From contig NZ_CP030118.1 of NCBI RefSeq assembly GCF_006968745.1, forward strand, positions 4,154,577-4,218,576: DNA of 64,000 nt. Direction: 5' to 3'. A model generated the notes under the pieces. That model was given only the letters and a program-made list of their open reading frames with translations. It did no database searches and had not been told where the DNA came from. The DNA is from Brasilonema sennae CENA114. Lineage in GTDB: Bacteria; Cyanobacteriota; Cyanobacteriia; Cyanobacteriales; Nostocaceae. Positions 56,108 to 64,000 of this stretch are shown piece after piece (positions within the stretch are counted from its first letter, which is position 1; every line of letters begins with the position of its first letter). Position numbers and translations under genes: made by a program.

Positions 56108-56971
56108 TTAGGTCAAAGTCCTTCGCAGTCGCTGTTCTAAAGAAATCAAATCTACCCCAAGACTTTGCAATACCCGAATTGCGACTCCCCCTCCTTCATG
56201 GAGAATGCCTAATAGCAAATGCTCAGTACCAACGTAGTTAACATTAAGATATCGGGCATCCTCTACCGCTAGTTCCAAGACCTGTTTGGCTCTGGGAGTG
56301 AAGGGAATATCTATAGCTGTATCACCTTTTCCTCTGCCGATAATTTTTTCGACTTCAATCTGTGCATTTTCCAAATTCACCCCCACAGAATTAAGAAACT
56401 GCCAGCCTATACCACTCCCTTCACCAAGAAGTCCCAGTAAGATTTGTTCTGTCCCAACAAAATTATGTCCCAAACGGCGCGATTCACCCTGAGCCAAATT
56501 AATCGCGTTAATTGCTTTTTGGGTGAACCTTTCAAAACCTTTGAGATGAAATCTGTCAGAAAAAGACCCTGACAGTTTGTGAAAAATAGACTCGAAAAAT
56601 TTTTCAAACATAAACCCCTCCTCAATAGGTGTCTTGTTAGCGGGTTCAAGGGTGTGTTCGTTGGAGACGCGATCCCCTTCGCGTCTACTTCTATCCGTCG
56701 TTAAAAAAGCAAGCAAATCCTCCATCGTCTTAGCATTCGCTGAGTACCACAGAAATTGCTTATCTTTGCGGCTTTTTACTAACTCTTCGTTCCGCAGCTT
56801 TTCCAAATGATGCGACAGGGTTGAGTTCGGGATTTTGAGCTTTTCCTGAATCTCACCCACTGTCATCCCTTCTGGATAAGCAGCAAACAGCAGCCGCATA
56901 ATTTCAAGTCGTGGCTCCGATCCGAGTGCAGCAAACATATCTGCATATCGAGCCGTTTCTTGATTTTCCAT
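56108..56971 (-). CDS. ArsR-type winged-helix regulator fused to a ClpC N-terminal (ClpN) domain
   Basis: 287 residues. Residues ~1-90 are an ArsR/SmtB-like HTH (LGSEPRLEIMRLLFAAY, NSTLSHHLEKLRNEELVKSR, QFLWYSANAKTM). Residues ~145-287 are two Clp_N repeats (FTQKAINAINLAQGESRRLG, NFVGTEQILLGLLGEGSG; FTPRAKQVLELAVEDARYLN, YVGTEHLLLGILHEGGG). ClpN normally recruits substrates or adaptors to the ClpC ATPase. Here no AAA module follows, so the protein may link transcription to ClpC-mediated proteolysis (inference). No metal-binding cysteines of ArsR type are seen. The linker carries a repeat-derived hairpin at 56665-56686. Confidence 0.85.
   Translation of the reverse strand: MENQETARYADMFAALGSEPRLEIMRLLFAAYPEGMTVGEIQEKLKIPNSTLSHHLEKLRNEELVKSRKDKQFLWYSANAKTMEDLLAFLTTDRSRREGDRVSNEHTLEPANKTPIEEGFMFEKFFESIFHKLSGSFSDRFHLKGFERFTQKAINAINLAQGESRRLGHNFVGTEQILLGLLGEGSGIGWQFLNSVGVNLENAQIEVEKIIGRGKGDTAIDIPFTPRAKQVLELAVEDARYLNVNYVGTEHLLLGILHEGGGVAIRVLQSLGVDLISLEQRLRRTLT
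56665..56686 (-). repeat. Short palindromic repeat encoding the ArsR-ClpN linker
   Basis: An 8-bp stem AGACGCGA/TCGCGTCT (56665-56672, 56679-56686) inside the coding sequence, of the GAGACGCGATCCCC type found between genes in Nostocales. It encodes SRREGDRV between the two domains. Confidence 0.6.
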
Positions 56972-57067
56972 ATTTCTAGAATAACCGAAATAAGTAATAT
57001 GTCAACACTAATATTTAGTCATGACTTGTGAGTCATGAGTTAGCAATTGTTTCTTTGTTCCTTACTC

Positions 57068-58057
57068 CTATGCTCTACCACTCCCAATCAAATACAGCAG
57101 CGCCATACGAACAGCAACACCACTGCTCACTTGAGCTTGAATGAGGCTAAATTCTGGATCATCCATTAACTCTGAGCTAATTTCGACACCACGGTTCACT
57201 GGACCAGGGTGCAAAACTTTTACATTAGGCTGGCACAGTTGTAGCCTTGAGTGTGTCATACCAAACATCTGGTGATATTCTCGCAAAGAAGGCAATAAAT
57301 GAGCACTCATTCGTTCTTTTTGCAAGCGCAAAGTCATCACAAAATCTGCATCTTGCAAAGCTGGTTCTAACTCCCAGTGGAGAAACACTTTACCTGGTGT
57401 ATTTTCACAATAATCTGCAAATAATTTTGGTAAGAGGGTGGGTGGTGCTGCTAAATGCACGTCAGCACCACTTGCTGTCAGACTCCAAATATTTGAGCGT
57501 GCTACCCGCGAATGGAGAATATCCCCAACAATAGCAATCTTTTTTTCTTTCAAAAGCTCCACTCGGGGTAGATCTGGATCAAGGAGACTACAAATAGTAA
57601 ATAAGTCCAACAGACCTTGGGAAGGATGTTCGTGTTGACCATCACCAGCATTGAGGACGCTGACTTTTACACCGAGTCGATCCATCTCTTGGGCGATCGC
57701 ATGAGGAACTCCCGCCTCTCGATGGCGAATCACCATTATATCAGTTCCCATTGCCAAATAAGTTTTTGCCGTGTCAAGAATAGTTTCTCCTTTTGTCATT
57801 GAAGAACTTCCTGAGGCAAAATTCAGTGTATCTGCCGATAGGCGCTTAGCAGCAAGTTCAAAACTACTGCGAGTGCGAGTGGATGCTTCAAAAAATAAAT
57901 TCGCCACAACTTGTCCCTGCAAAGTTGGGACTTTCTTCGTCCGTCGAGATAGAACCTCTTGAAAACTAGCAGCCGTTTGCAAAACGGTATCGTACTCATC
58001 AGTGGTGAAGTCAGCAAGGGAAAGAATATGGTGACGACTCCAGGTGTTATTAGACAT
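57068..58057 (-). CDS. pyrB: Aspartate carbamoyltransferase catalytic subunit
   Basis: 329 residues from ATG 58057; the GTG at 58087 adds a non-conserved leader. The carbamoyl-phosphate motif FFEASTRTRSSFE (commonly FFEPSTRTR or FFENSTRTR) is at ~52-64, with SSSMTKGET, IVIRH-type VIRHREAGVPHAIA, HEHPSQGLLD and the C-terminal VLHPGPVNRGVEIS. It catalyses the committed step of pyrimidine synthesis. It is monocistronic here. Confidence 0.96.
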   Translation of the reverse strand: MSNNTWSRHHILSLADFTTDEYDTVLQTAASFQEVLSRRTKKVPTLQGQVVANLFFEASTRTRSSFELAAKRLSADTLNFASGSSSMTKGETILDTAKTYLAMGTDIMVIRHREAGVPHAIAQEMDRLGVKVSVLNAGDGQHEHPSQGLLDLFTICSLLDPDLPRVELLKEKKIAIVGDILHSRVARSNIWSLTASGADVHLAAPPTLLPKLFADYCENTPGKVFLHWELEPALQDADFVMTLRLQKERMSAHLLPSLREYHQMFGMTHSRLQLCQPNVKVLHPGPVNRGVEISSELMDDPEFSLIQAQVSSGVAVRMALLYLIGSGRA

Positions 58058-58723
58058 AAATAGCGAGGATATTTGGCTTAAAGACACGTCTACAGCGCAC
58101 TCCAGGGTAAGTTTCGATGCACACTGATAGGGCCTTTGGAGGCTACTTGCGAGTTTACTTTATACTCATATTGTTTCAGTGGCGCTTATTATATCGCATT
58201 TTTAGAGTTTTTGGATTGACCGAAAAAATTTTAGATTTTAAATTTTAGATTTTAAATTGAGGAGCCAATACTGTTCGCGCAGCGTGGCACTTTGTGCCAT
58301 AGTCCTTGTTTCCCGACAGAGGTACTTGGCGTTGATTTTCGGCTTGCCCTGAGCTTTGCCGAAGGGTACAAGCCCCGTCCTAGAAGGACGGAATTCATCC
58401 AAAATCGTAAATTTCAAAATCTAGGCTTCGTTTCGCTCCCCTCCAAGCAGAGCACTTTTAGCTTGGGCTGAGCGCAGCCGAAGCCGGTGGAGTTAATCCA
58501 AAATCTAAAATCCTAAATCCAAAATTGATTGACGTATGCACCAGGAATGATACCACCTGACATTTCTTAAAATAGATACCTGTTTGCTTAAATAACTCCT
58601 AGATTTTCAGTCATAAGCTAATGTAACGAATAGTGACAAAACTTACAACAGACGAAACAGGTCAGGAACTCTGTGCAGTCTTCTGGGTACATTATGAAAG
58701 AGTGTTCTCCAGACAAATGAGCC
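58058..58723. other. Repeat-containing intergenic region
   Basis: 666 bp without a gene. It contains a TTTTAGATTTTAAA heptamer-type tandem at ~58227-58259, GCGCAGCGTGGCACTTTGTG debris at ~58276, a CCGTCCT/AGGACGG hairpin at 58375-58391 within an AAGCCCCGTCC context reminiscent of IS200/IS605 ends, and another AAATCTAAAATCC tandem at ~58498-58525. Confidence 0.5.
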
Positions 58724-59659
58724 ATGCTACTTGATGATCTACGGCTAAGTGAACCAGTAATAGAGGCAGCGATAGACTATAAACCACTGACTGTCACACC
58801 AGAAACATTGCTGATAGATGTCATTGCTTTAATGAACCAAAAGCGAATTCACAGTTGCTCGTTATCTGGTCTTAATTCACCGTTAAATGGATTAACCGTA
58901 CATCCAACAAACTCTAGCTGTGTACTTATTATACAACAAACAAAAATATTGGGTATTTTTACAGAACGGGATATTGTACGGCTAACCGCAGATGAAGTTG
59001 ACTTTAGAAACGTGACAATAGCGCAGGTGATGACACAACCAGTGATTACACTGGAGCAAGCGACTTTTCAGGATGTTTTTGCGGCTTTATTTTTATTTCG
59101 GCGGTATCGTATTCGCCATCTGCCTATAGTAGGACAAAAGGGCGAACTTATTGGTGTTATTTCCCACGAGAGTATTCGTAGGATTTTACGTCCTGTTCAT
59201 CTCCTAAAGTTCATGCGTGTGGCAGATGTGATGACAACCCAAGTCATTTGTGCTTCTAGAAGTGCTTCGGTATTAACTTTAGCTCAGGTGATGGCAGAGT
59301 TTCAGATTAGCTGCGTCGTCATAACCGAGGATCAACCACCGTTAGATTTGGGACAATTTGTTCACATTCCCATCGGAATTGTCACTGAGGAGGATATTCT
59401 AGAATTTCAGGCAATGGAAGTGAACCTATCTGAAGTTCTAGCGCAAACTGTGATGAGTAAACAGCTATTTGTGCTCAATCCTGAGGATTCTTTATGGGCT
59501 GCTCTTGTGGAAATGCAACAGCAACAGACGCGAAGATTGGTGGTATCTTGGGACCGAGGAACAAAATTAGGGATTGTGACTCAAAGTAGCTTACTGCGAG
59601 TCCTTGATCCCGTACAAATGTATGGAGTGATCGAAACTTTGCAGCAGACACTTAAGTAG
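58724..59659 (+). CDS. Four-CBS-domain protein
   Basis: 311 residues built of two Bateman pairs. CBS1-2 is ~15-150 (PLTVTPETLLIDVIALMN, LGIFTERDIVRL, VMTQPVITLEQATFQDVFAA, LIGVISHESIRRIL). CBS3-4 is ~165-305 (VADVMTTQVICASRSASVLT, PIGIVTEEDILEF, TVMSKQLFVLNPEDS, LGIVTQSSLLRVL). CBS modules bind adenine nucleotides. No catalytic or output domain is attached, so it probably acts as a stand-alone energy or ligand sensor. No partner gene is adjacent. Confidence 0.9.
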   Translation: MLLDDLRLSEPVIEAAIDYKPLTVTPETLLIDVIALMNQKRIHSCSLSGLNSPLNGLTVHPTNSSCVLIIQQTKILGIFTERDIVRLTADEVDFRNVTIAQVMTQPVITLEQATFQDVFAALFLFRRYRIRHLPIVGQKGELIGVISHESIRRILRPVHLLKFMRVADVMTTQVICASRSASVLTLAQVMAEFQISCVVITEDQPPLDLGQFVHIPIGIVTEEDILEFQAMEVNLSEVLAQTVMSKQLFVLNPEDSLWAALVEMQQQQTRRLVVSWDRGTKLGIVTQSSLLRVLDPVQMYGVIETLQQTLK

Positions 59660-59956
59660 CGTCTATGCTTTTCCTTGGCTTTTTGACGCGCTAGTACTCG
59701 TTTTTCTTCTTTTTCTTCTTCCCTCACCGCAATAGACGTTTCCTTTCAGGCGTTGTTTGAGATTTTCAAACTCTAGTTTGAGCACTTGGTGTGCTTTTGT
59801 GGAGATACCTCTTCGCCAATATAATTTTTTGTACACAAAAATCGTTTCAGCTGATATATTTTTTAATTAGCCCTCTTCAGGTTTGCTTCTACCAAAACTG
59901 ACAGCAGAATTTTCATCTGCTGAGCATGTGAACAAATCTTTGCGAGGACAGTATTG

Positions 59957-60826
59957 ATGGAATCAAACAACGCGACATTCGAGCAGCAAGTTTTTGAACT
60001 AACTAACCAAGAACGAGCTAAGAATAATCTTCCACCTCTGAAAGCGAATGCTGAACTCAACTATACTGCTGACAAATATGCTCAACAGATGTCAGAACGT
60101 GGTGTTTTGAGTCATACAGCACCAGATGGCTCTCAACCGTGGGATCGAGCGAAGGTTGTTGGGTATTCAGCTCAAATGATGGCAGAGAACATAGCCGCAG
60201 GGCAAAGAACACCTCAACAGGTTGTTCAAGATTGGATGAACAGTCCTGGACACCGAGCTAATATCCTCAAGCCCGAATATACTGAGATTGGCACTGGTTT
60301 TTATAACAACTATTGGGTTCAGGACTTTGGTAGTGGTGATACAAATCCCATGAGCTACATACCAGGCTCTACATCTAACTCAACGATCGCATCTACCTCA
60401 ACCCCTACCCCGCAATCTGCCTCCATGCCTACAGCTACATTGGACAGTGTTTTTCCTTCCAACTCTGTTCTAGCTTCTGTTCCAGCATCCACCCCTGTTG
60501 CTGAACCTATAGTTGAAGCTGCTTCTAAGACTGATACAGGATCTAGTAGCGGCAAAGTCATAAACAACCAAGTGAATGACTCGCTACTCTTGGGTGGTTT
60601 CAGCAACAATACGCCCGACTACACTCCTGGACATGATACTTTTAAGCTTGGTCAGGTTGAAAACTTTGATTGGATTGGCAATCTTCAATTTAGTCAAGGA
60701 ATACCTACAATGGAAAATAGTAGAATCTTTGAGATATTACCAGGCTCTCAAATAGATAACAATATCCCAACTGGGGATAGGAATTTGAACACTTTAATTG
60801 CACAAGGACAAAACACTTTCTCCTAG
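59957..60826 (+). CDS. CAP-domain (SCP/PR-1-like) protein with low-complexity C-terminus
   Basis: 289 residues from ATG 59957. The CAP domain is at ~5-130: QQVFELTNQERAKNNLPPLK, YAQQMSERGVLSHTAP with the conserved His, AENIAAGQRTPQQVVQDWMN, SPGHRANILKPEYTEIGTGF. A Ser/Thr/Pro-rich segment follows (~135-200), then an acidic tail with GHDTFKLGQVENFDWIG. No signal peptide precedes the CAP domain, which begins at residue ~5, unlike most bacterial CAP proteins. Export, if any, must use another route. Confidence 0.85.
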   Translation: MESNNATFEQQVFELTNQERAKNNLPPLKANAELNYTADKYAQQMSERGVLSHTAPDGSQPWDRAKVVGYSAQMMAENIAAGQRTPQQVVQDWMNSPGHRANILKPEYTEIGTGFYNNYWVQDFGSGDTNPMSYIPGSTSNSTIASTSTPTPQSASMPTATLDSVFPSNSVLASVPASTPVAEPIVEAASKTDTGSSSGKVINNQVNDSLLLGGFSNNTPDYTPGHDTFKLGQVENFDWIGNLQFSQGIPTMENSRIFEILPGSQIDNNIPTGDRNLNTLIAQGQNTFS

Positions 60827-60840
60827 AGATTGTGTAAGTT

Positions 60841-60879
60841 ACACTCCTACACTGTATTGGAGGGTGAGTGTAGGAGTGT
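60841..60879 (+). terminator. Terminator hairpin of the CAP-domain gene
   Basis: A perfect 13-bp inverted repeat ACACTCCTACACT / AGTGTAGGAGTGT (60841-60853, 60867-60879), 15 bp after the stop codon. The following sequence is A/T-rich without a strong U run. Confidence 0.75.
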
Positions 60880-60967
60880 AAATAATTCGTTAGCAATGCA
60901 AAGTTGATAAAATTGCTCATCGGTTAAACCTACAGCTGGAGGTACGTTTAAGGTGAGGGGTTCTATC

Positions 60968-61045
60968 ATGATTATTTACGGAAGGGGTTCATTCTATTAT
61001 CGGACAAAGACTGAAGCCAAAAAGGAAAAAGATCACAAACAGTAA
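60968..61045 (+). CDS. Possible 25-residue small protein
   Basis: MIIYGRGSFYYRTKTEAKKE then KDHKQ, with a GAGG Shine-Dalgarno sequence 9 nt upstream. Past its stop, another frame stays open for ~45 Lys/Ser/Glu-rich codons to ~61144 with no start of its own, so this may be a frameshifted longer protein. Weakly supported. Confidence 0.25.
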   Translation: MIIYGRGSFYYRTKTEAKKEKDHKQ

Positions 61046-61313
61046 GTCTGTTGAGTCCAAGGATCACGTTAGCAAAGAAGAATCAACGCCAACTGAGGCT
61101 GTAAGCACTGAAAGCAAAAAAAGCCAAATTGCTACTAACACTTAAAAAAGACAGAGGCATAACTCCAAGAAATTAAAGCATCACTGTGCTAAAAGCAAAG
61201 GTAAAAAGTCTACAACAAATGGTAGAAGCATCTGCCACAGAAATCATGTAAAACTAAAATCATACTACTCAGATCTTGCACCTTCCCCTGAGTACGCCTT
61301 GAACTAAAGTACC

Positions 61314-61541
61314 CTGCACCGAAGCCCTCCGGGTTCGCCAGTTGACGCCAGACGCATCAAGTCGGGAAACCCTTTCGGCAGTCGCTCATGGGGGAAACCA
61401 CGGCAGGTGCTACAACGGGGGGAACCCCCGCAACGCACTGCCTCCCCAAGACCGCGCTGCCTCACCCCGGCGCTGGCTCCTTTATGCCGGGGAACCCGTC
61501 CACCGGACTGGCTCACCGCCAAGGGCGTCTACAGGGCTGCA
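61314..61541. repeat. GC-rich repeat island with multiple hairpins
   Basis: About 230 bp of strikingly high GC in an AT-leaning genome. It contains GGGGAACCCC-type mini-hairpins (ACGGGGGGAACCCCC, GCCGGGGAACCCGTCC, GGGAAACCC, GCCCTCCGGG). Open frames on both strands reflect only the base composition. It resembles large interspersed repeats of Nostocales genomes. Confidence 0.65.
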
Positions 61542-61730
61542 TAGTCAAAGTCGGTTAAAACGGACTGGAATGTATATTCAGTAAGCTAAAGCTTACTTGA
61601 ATTTTAAGCCAAGAAATTTATTTCTTGGCGGATCCAAAAGCTGGTGCAAGATATGAGACTACAGATGTAAATTTAGAAAGTCAGATTTCATCTGGGTTGC
61701 TTAATTACGAATTACTAATTACGAATTACT

Positions 61731-62654
61731 ATGAATTGGAGTGCTGCATTACCAACATTTTTCATTACCTTAAGAGAAGGTGTCGAAGCTGCTTTAGTTG
61801 TCGGAATCGTCTTTGCCTGTTTACAGCAAGCTGAACAACAAAGGTTGCATCGTTGGGTATACTTAGGTGTTATCAGCGGCACTTTAGCTAGTTTTGTTGT
61901 CGGTTTACTACTAAATCTGGGAATCCAAGGATTGCAGACATCTGATTTGCTGTATGCACCTGTCTTCAAGCAACTTTTCGAGGTGGGACTGGGCGTAATT
62001 GCGATCGCCATGCTCAGTTGGATGTTAATCTGGATGACACGACAAGCACGATTTCTCAAAGCAGAAATCGAAGGCTCAGTTAAAACTGCTTTAGGTGAAG
62101 ACAATCGTGCAGCTTCGGCGATTTTCAGCTTAATTTTTATTGCCGTATTTCGGGAAGGTTTAGAAACGGCTTTGTTTATCGTCGCTAAGTTTCAAGAAGG
62201 TTGGACACCCGTACTTGGGGCAATAGGAGGACTAAGTATGGCAGTTCTCATCGGGATGCTACTGTTTAAGTGGAGTATCCGCATCAATTTGAGCAAATTT
62301 TTCCAGGTGATGGGCGTGTTCCTGCTGCTGATTGTCTCTGGATTAGTGATTTCTGCACTCCGCCATCTTGATGGGGCGGCGATTGCCTATACCCAAATCA
62401 ATTCCTCAATTGCTGATGCTTGCGGACAAGGAAATACTTCTTGTCTTTTAGGTCCCCAAGTTTGGGATCTCTCAGGTATTTTACCTGATCGACAGTTTCC
62501 TGGAATCCTTCTGAAAACTTTATTTGGCTATACGCAAAAACTCTATTTCGTTCAGGCTGTAGGATATCTTCTGTTTTGGGTGGTTGTGGGTAGCCTCTAT
62601 TTCCGCAGTCTTAGCCAACCCACACAATTAAAACCAGCAACCAAACTCAATTAG
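61731..62654 (+). CDS. FTR1/EfeU-family high-affinity iron permease
   Basis: 307 residues with seven hydrophobic helices. The two iron-binding REGxE motifs are REGVE at residues 15-19 and REGLE at ~141-145. A periplasmic loop with CGQGNTSC (possible disulphide) lies before the last two helices. The typical EfeO/EfeB partners are not in the window. The start overlaps an AATTACGAATTACT direct repeat. Downstream is the 112-bp tandem array, whose first hairpins could terminate this transcript. Confidence 0.92.
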   Translation: MNWSAALPTFFITLREGVEAALVVGIVFACLQQAEQQRLHRWVYLGVISGTLASFVVGLLLNLGIQGLQTSDLLYAPVFKQLFEVGLGVIAIAMLSWMLIWMTRQARFLKAEIEGSVKTALGEDNRAASAIFSLIFIAVFREGLETALFIVAKFQEGWTPVLGAIGGLSMAVLIGMLLFKWSIRINLSKFFQVMGVFLLLIVSGLVISALRHLDGAAIAYTQINSSIADACGQGNTSCLLGPQVWDLSGILPDRQFPGILLKTLFGYTQKLYFVQAVGYLLFWVVVGSLYFRSLSQPTQLKPATKLN

Positions 62655-62661
62655 GACTTAT

Positions 62662-63698
62662 TTATATCATGTCCGTGGGAAAACCTCACCCTGCCCTATC
62701 GGGCATCCCTCTCCTTATAAAGGAGAGGGAAAGATTTTAGCGCCGATTCAAGCGAGGGTGAGGTTTTGAGCGAGTCGGTGTGTACACCGTTAAAACCTCA
62801 CCCTGCCCTGTCGGGCATCCCTCTCCTTATAAAGGAGAGGGAAAGATTTTAGCGCCGATTCAAGCGAGGGTGAGGTTTTGAGCGAGTCGGTGTGTACACC
62901 GTTAAAACCTCACCCTGCCCTGTCGGGCATCCCTCTCCTTATAAAGGAGAGGGAAAGATTTTAGCGCCGATTCAAGCGAGGGTGAGGTTTTGAGCGAGTC
63001 GGTGTGTACACCGTTAAAACCTCACCCTGCCCTGTCGGGCATCCCTCTCCTTATAAAGGAGAGGGAAAGATTTTAGCGCCGATTCAAGCGAGGGTGAGGT
63101 TTTGAGCGAGTCGGTGTGTACACCGTTAAAACCTCACCCTGCCCTGTCGGGCATCCCTCTCCTTATAAAGGAGAGGGAAAGATTTTAGCGCCGATTCAAG
63201 CGAGGGTGAGGTTTTGAGCGAGTCGGTGTGTACACCGTTAAAACCTCACCCTGCCCTGTCGGGCATCCCTCTCCTTATAAAGGAGAGGGAAAGATTTTAG
63301 CGCCGATTCAAGCGAGGGTGAGGTTTTGAGCGAGTCGGTGTGTACACCGTTAAAACCTCACCCTGCCCTGTCGGGCATCCCTCTCCTTATAAAGGAGAGG
63401 GAAAGATTTTAGCGCCGATTCAAGCGAGGGTGAGGTTTTGAGCGAGTCGGTGTGTACACCGTTAAAACCTCACCCTGCCCTGTCGGGCATCCCTCTCCTT
63501 ATAAAGGAGAGGGAAAGATTTTAGCGCCGATTCAAGCGAGGGTGAGGTTTTGAGCGAGTCGGTGTGTACACCGTTAAAACCTCACCCTGCCCTGTCGGGC
63601 ATCCCTCTCCTTATAAAGGAGAGGGAAAGATTTTAGCTACGTTAAAACTGGGGTGAGGTTCTTCGTTTTTTATAAGTATTCATCCGAACCTGATATTA
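62662..63698. repeat. Expanded MITE: nine tandem 112-bp copies between TATCA-type ends
   Basis: Copies start at 62681, 62793, 62905, 63017, 63129, 63241, 63353, 63465 and 63577, with a period of exactly 112 bp; the last is partial and ends in a different tail. Each unit holds GCCC-TGTC-GGGC, a 10-bp stem CCCTCTCCTT/AAGGAGAGGG, an outer AAAACCTCACC/GGTGAGGTTTT stem and CGGTG-TGTA-CACCG. Copies are almost identical (the first has CTATC for CTGTC). The flanks TTATATCATGTCCG (left) and ATAAGTATTCATCCGAACCTG, ending TGATATTA (right), match the MITE at 47243-47400. There are no spacers, so it is not a CRISPR array. Confidence 0.9.
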
Positions 63699-64000
63699 CA
63701 CTCCTACACCCTTTTTCAACACAGGAGTTAAATGTTCAGCAATCCCATCTAATTGAATAACGTTACATCCCAACTTATAAGCAAATTCAACAGATTCCCC
63801 TGCACATAGCGCATTGTAAAAGCCTGTTGCAAATTTAATGGCGGCTTTATCCTCAATCGCTTTGTTCATACCAATGACATAGGGGATGTGAGTGGCGATC
63901 GCACTCGCTTGGACTTCCGAGTAACAAGCGTTGAGGACAACACACTCAATGTCACTCGCAAACAACTTGAACAGTTCAGCCAGTGCAATGGTATCTACTA
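63696..64000 (-). CDS. CHAT-domain protein, C-terminal part (runs off the right edge)
   Basis: About 101 codons visible; the frame is open to the window edge, so the TTG at 63965 is not a start. It contains the CHAT catalytic cysteine segment CVVLNACYSEVQ and the following HIPYVIGMNKAIEDKAAIKF, AYKLGCNVIQL, very similar to residues ~105-195 of the protein at 1567. The reading ends right after the CHAT domain with KKGVGV. The stop codon TAA lies inside the terminal TAATATCA of the adjacent MITE. The protein may originally have been longer. Confidence 0.85.
   Translation of the reverse strand, partial: VDTIALAELFKLFASDIECVVLNACYSEVQASAIATHIPYVIGMNKAIEDKAAIKFATGFYNALCAGESVEFAYKLGCNVIQLDGIAEHLTPVLKKGVGV

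Larger units (their letters stand above)
60880..61730. other. Intergenic region upstream of the FTR1 gene
   Basis: 851 bp with a possible tiny ORF (60968-61045), a GC-rich repeat (61314-61541), two hairpins (AGTAAGCT/AGCTTACT at 61579-61596 and CCAAGAAAT/ATTTCTTGG at 61609-61628) and an AATTACGAATTACT direct repeat ending at the FTR1 start (~61702-61729). The hairpins and the repeat probably lie in the FTR1 leader. Confidence 0.5.

Noticed and set aside
61046..61144. Lys/Ser/Glu-rich open stretch
   Set aside because: It has no start codon and follows a short ORF in another frame; a frameshifted small gene is possible but unsupported.
61304..61584. Overlapping open frames on both strands
   Set aside because: They exist because the island is GC-rich and so poor in stop codons; it is a dispersed repeat.
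62681..63660. CRISPR-like regular repeat array
   Set aside because: The repeats are 112-bp head-to-tail copies with no unique spacers and no cas genes nearby; this is tandem amplification.

Overview
The window comes from a cyanobacterium, most likely a filamentous Nostocales-type species. The evidence is a photosystem II D2 gene (psbD), many HIP1 octamers (gcgatcgc), a CbiG-CobJ fusion, FAAL/PKS natural-product genes, CHAT/caspase-like and nSTAND-WD40 proteins, and abundant short palindromic and heptamer-type repeats. Base composition is moderate to low GC. The GNAT gene near 9.2-10.1 kb looks more AT-rich by eye, and there is one GC-rich repeat island near 61.4 kb. Genus cannot be fixed from the sequence alone.

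Region 1 (1-10.5 kb) is a conflict / programmed-cell-death type island. It holds the 3' part of a probable caspase-like gene and two paralogous CHAT-nSTAND-WD40 genes whose WD40 repeats are nearly identical 126-bp units. The second paralog carries three indels inside its WD40 array. An orphan 52-bp scrap of the same WD40 unit lies at 10.36 kb. Another CHAT gene runs off the right edge, its stop codon supplied by a MITE end. Region 2 (10.5-20.9 kb) holds a GNAT acetyltransferase, an FkbM methyltransferase, a SWIM/SNF2 helicase pair, a small membrane protein, a cytochrome P450, an LssY_C protein and a BaiN-like flavoprotein.

Region 3 (21.1-30.4 kb) is a compact candidate lipid natural-product cluster on one strand: KS-AT-ACP polyketide synthase, FAAL-ACP, two tandem cytochrome P450s and a condensation/PapA-like acyltransferase. 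The KS has glutamine where the first catalytic histidine should be. Region 4 (30.5-46.6 kb) is mostly housekeeping: comB, a BlaI/M56 pair, rfaE2, a secreted Thr/Pro-rich protein, glycerol kinase, an alpha/beta hydrolase, a VOC/MarR divergent pair with a candidate operator, tRNA-Asn, a YacP-like NYN protein, an ECF-type ATPase, a stand-alone psbD with unusual residues, cbiG-cobJ and a tyrosinase.

Region 5 (46.6-64 kb) has a MITE-rich spacer, a PepSY/TonB-receptor iron-uptake pair with a decayed PepSY copy, and a ureidoglycolate-lyase-like gene split by a complete group II intron (maturase with RT and HNH, 34-nt domain V visible). It then has a DoxX-like protein, an ArsR-HTH/ClpN fusion, pyrB, a four-CBS protein, a CAP-domain protein and an FTR1 iron permease. 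It ends in a 1-kb element with nine 112-bp tandem copies that appears to be an internally amplified MITE. A recurring theme is that short repeats have entered coding sequences as linkers (nSTAND, SNF2, PKS, ArsR-ClpN, rfaE2).
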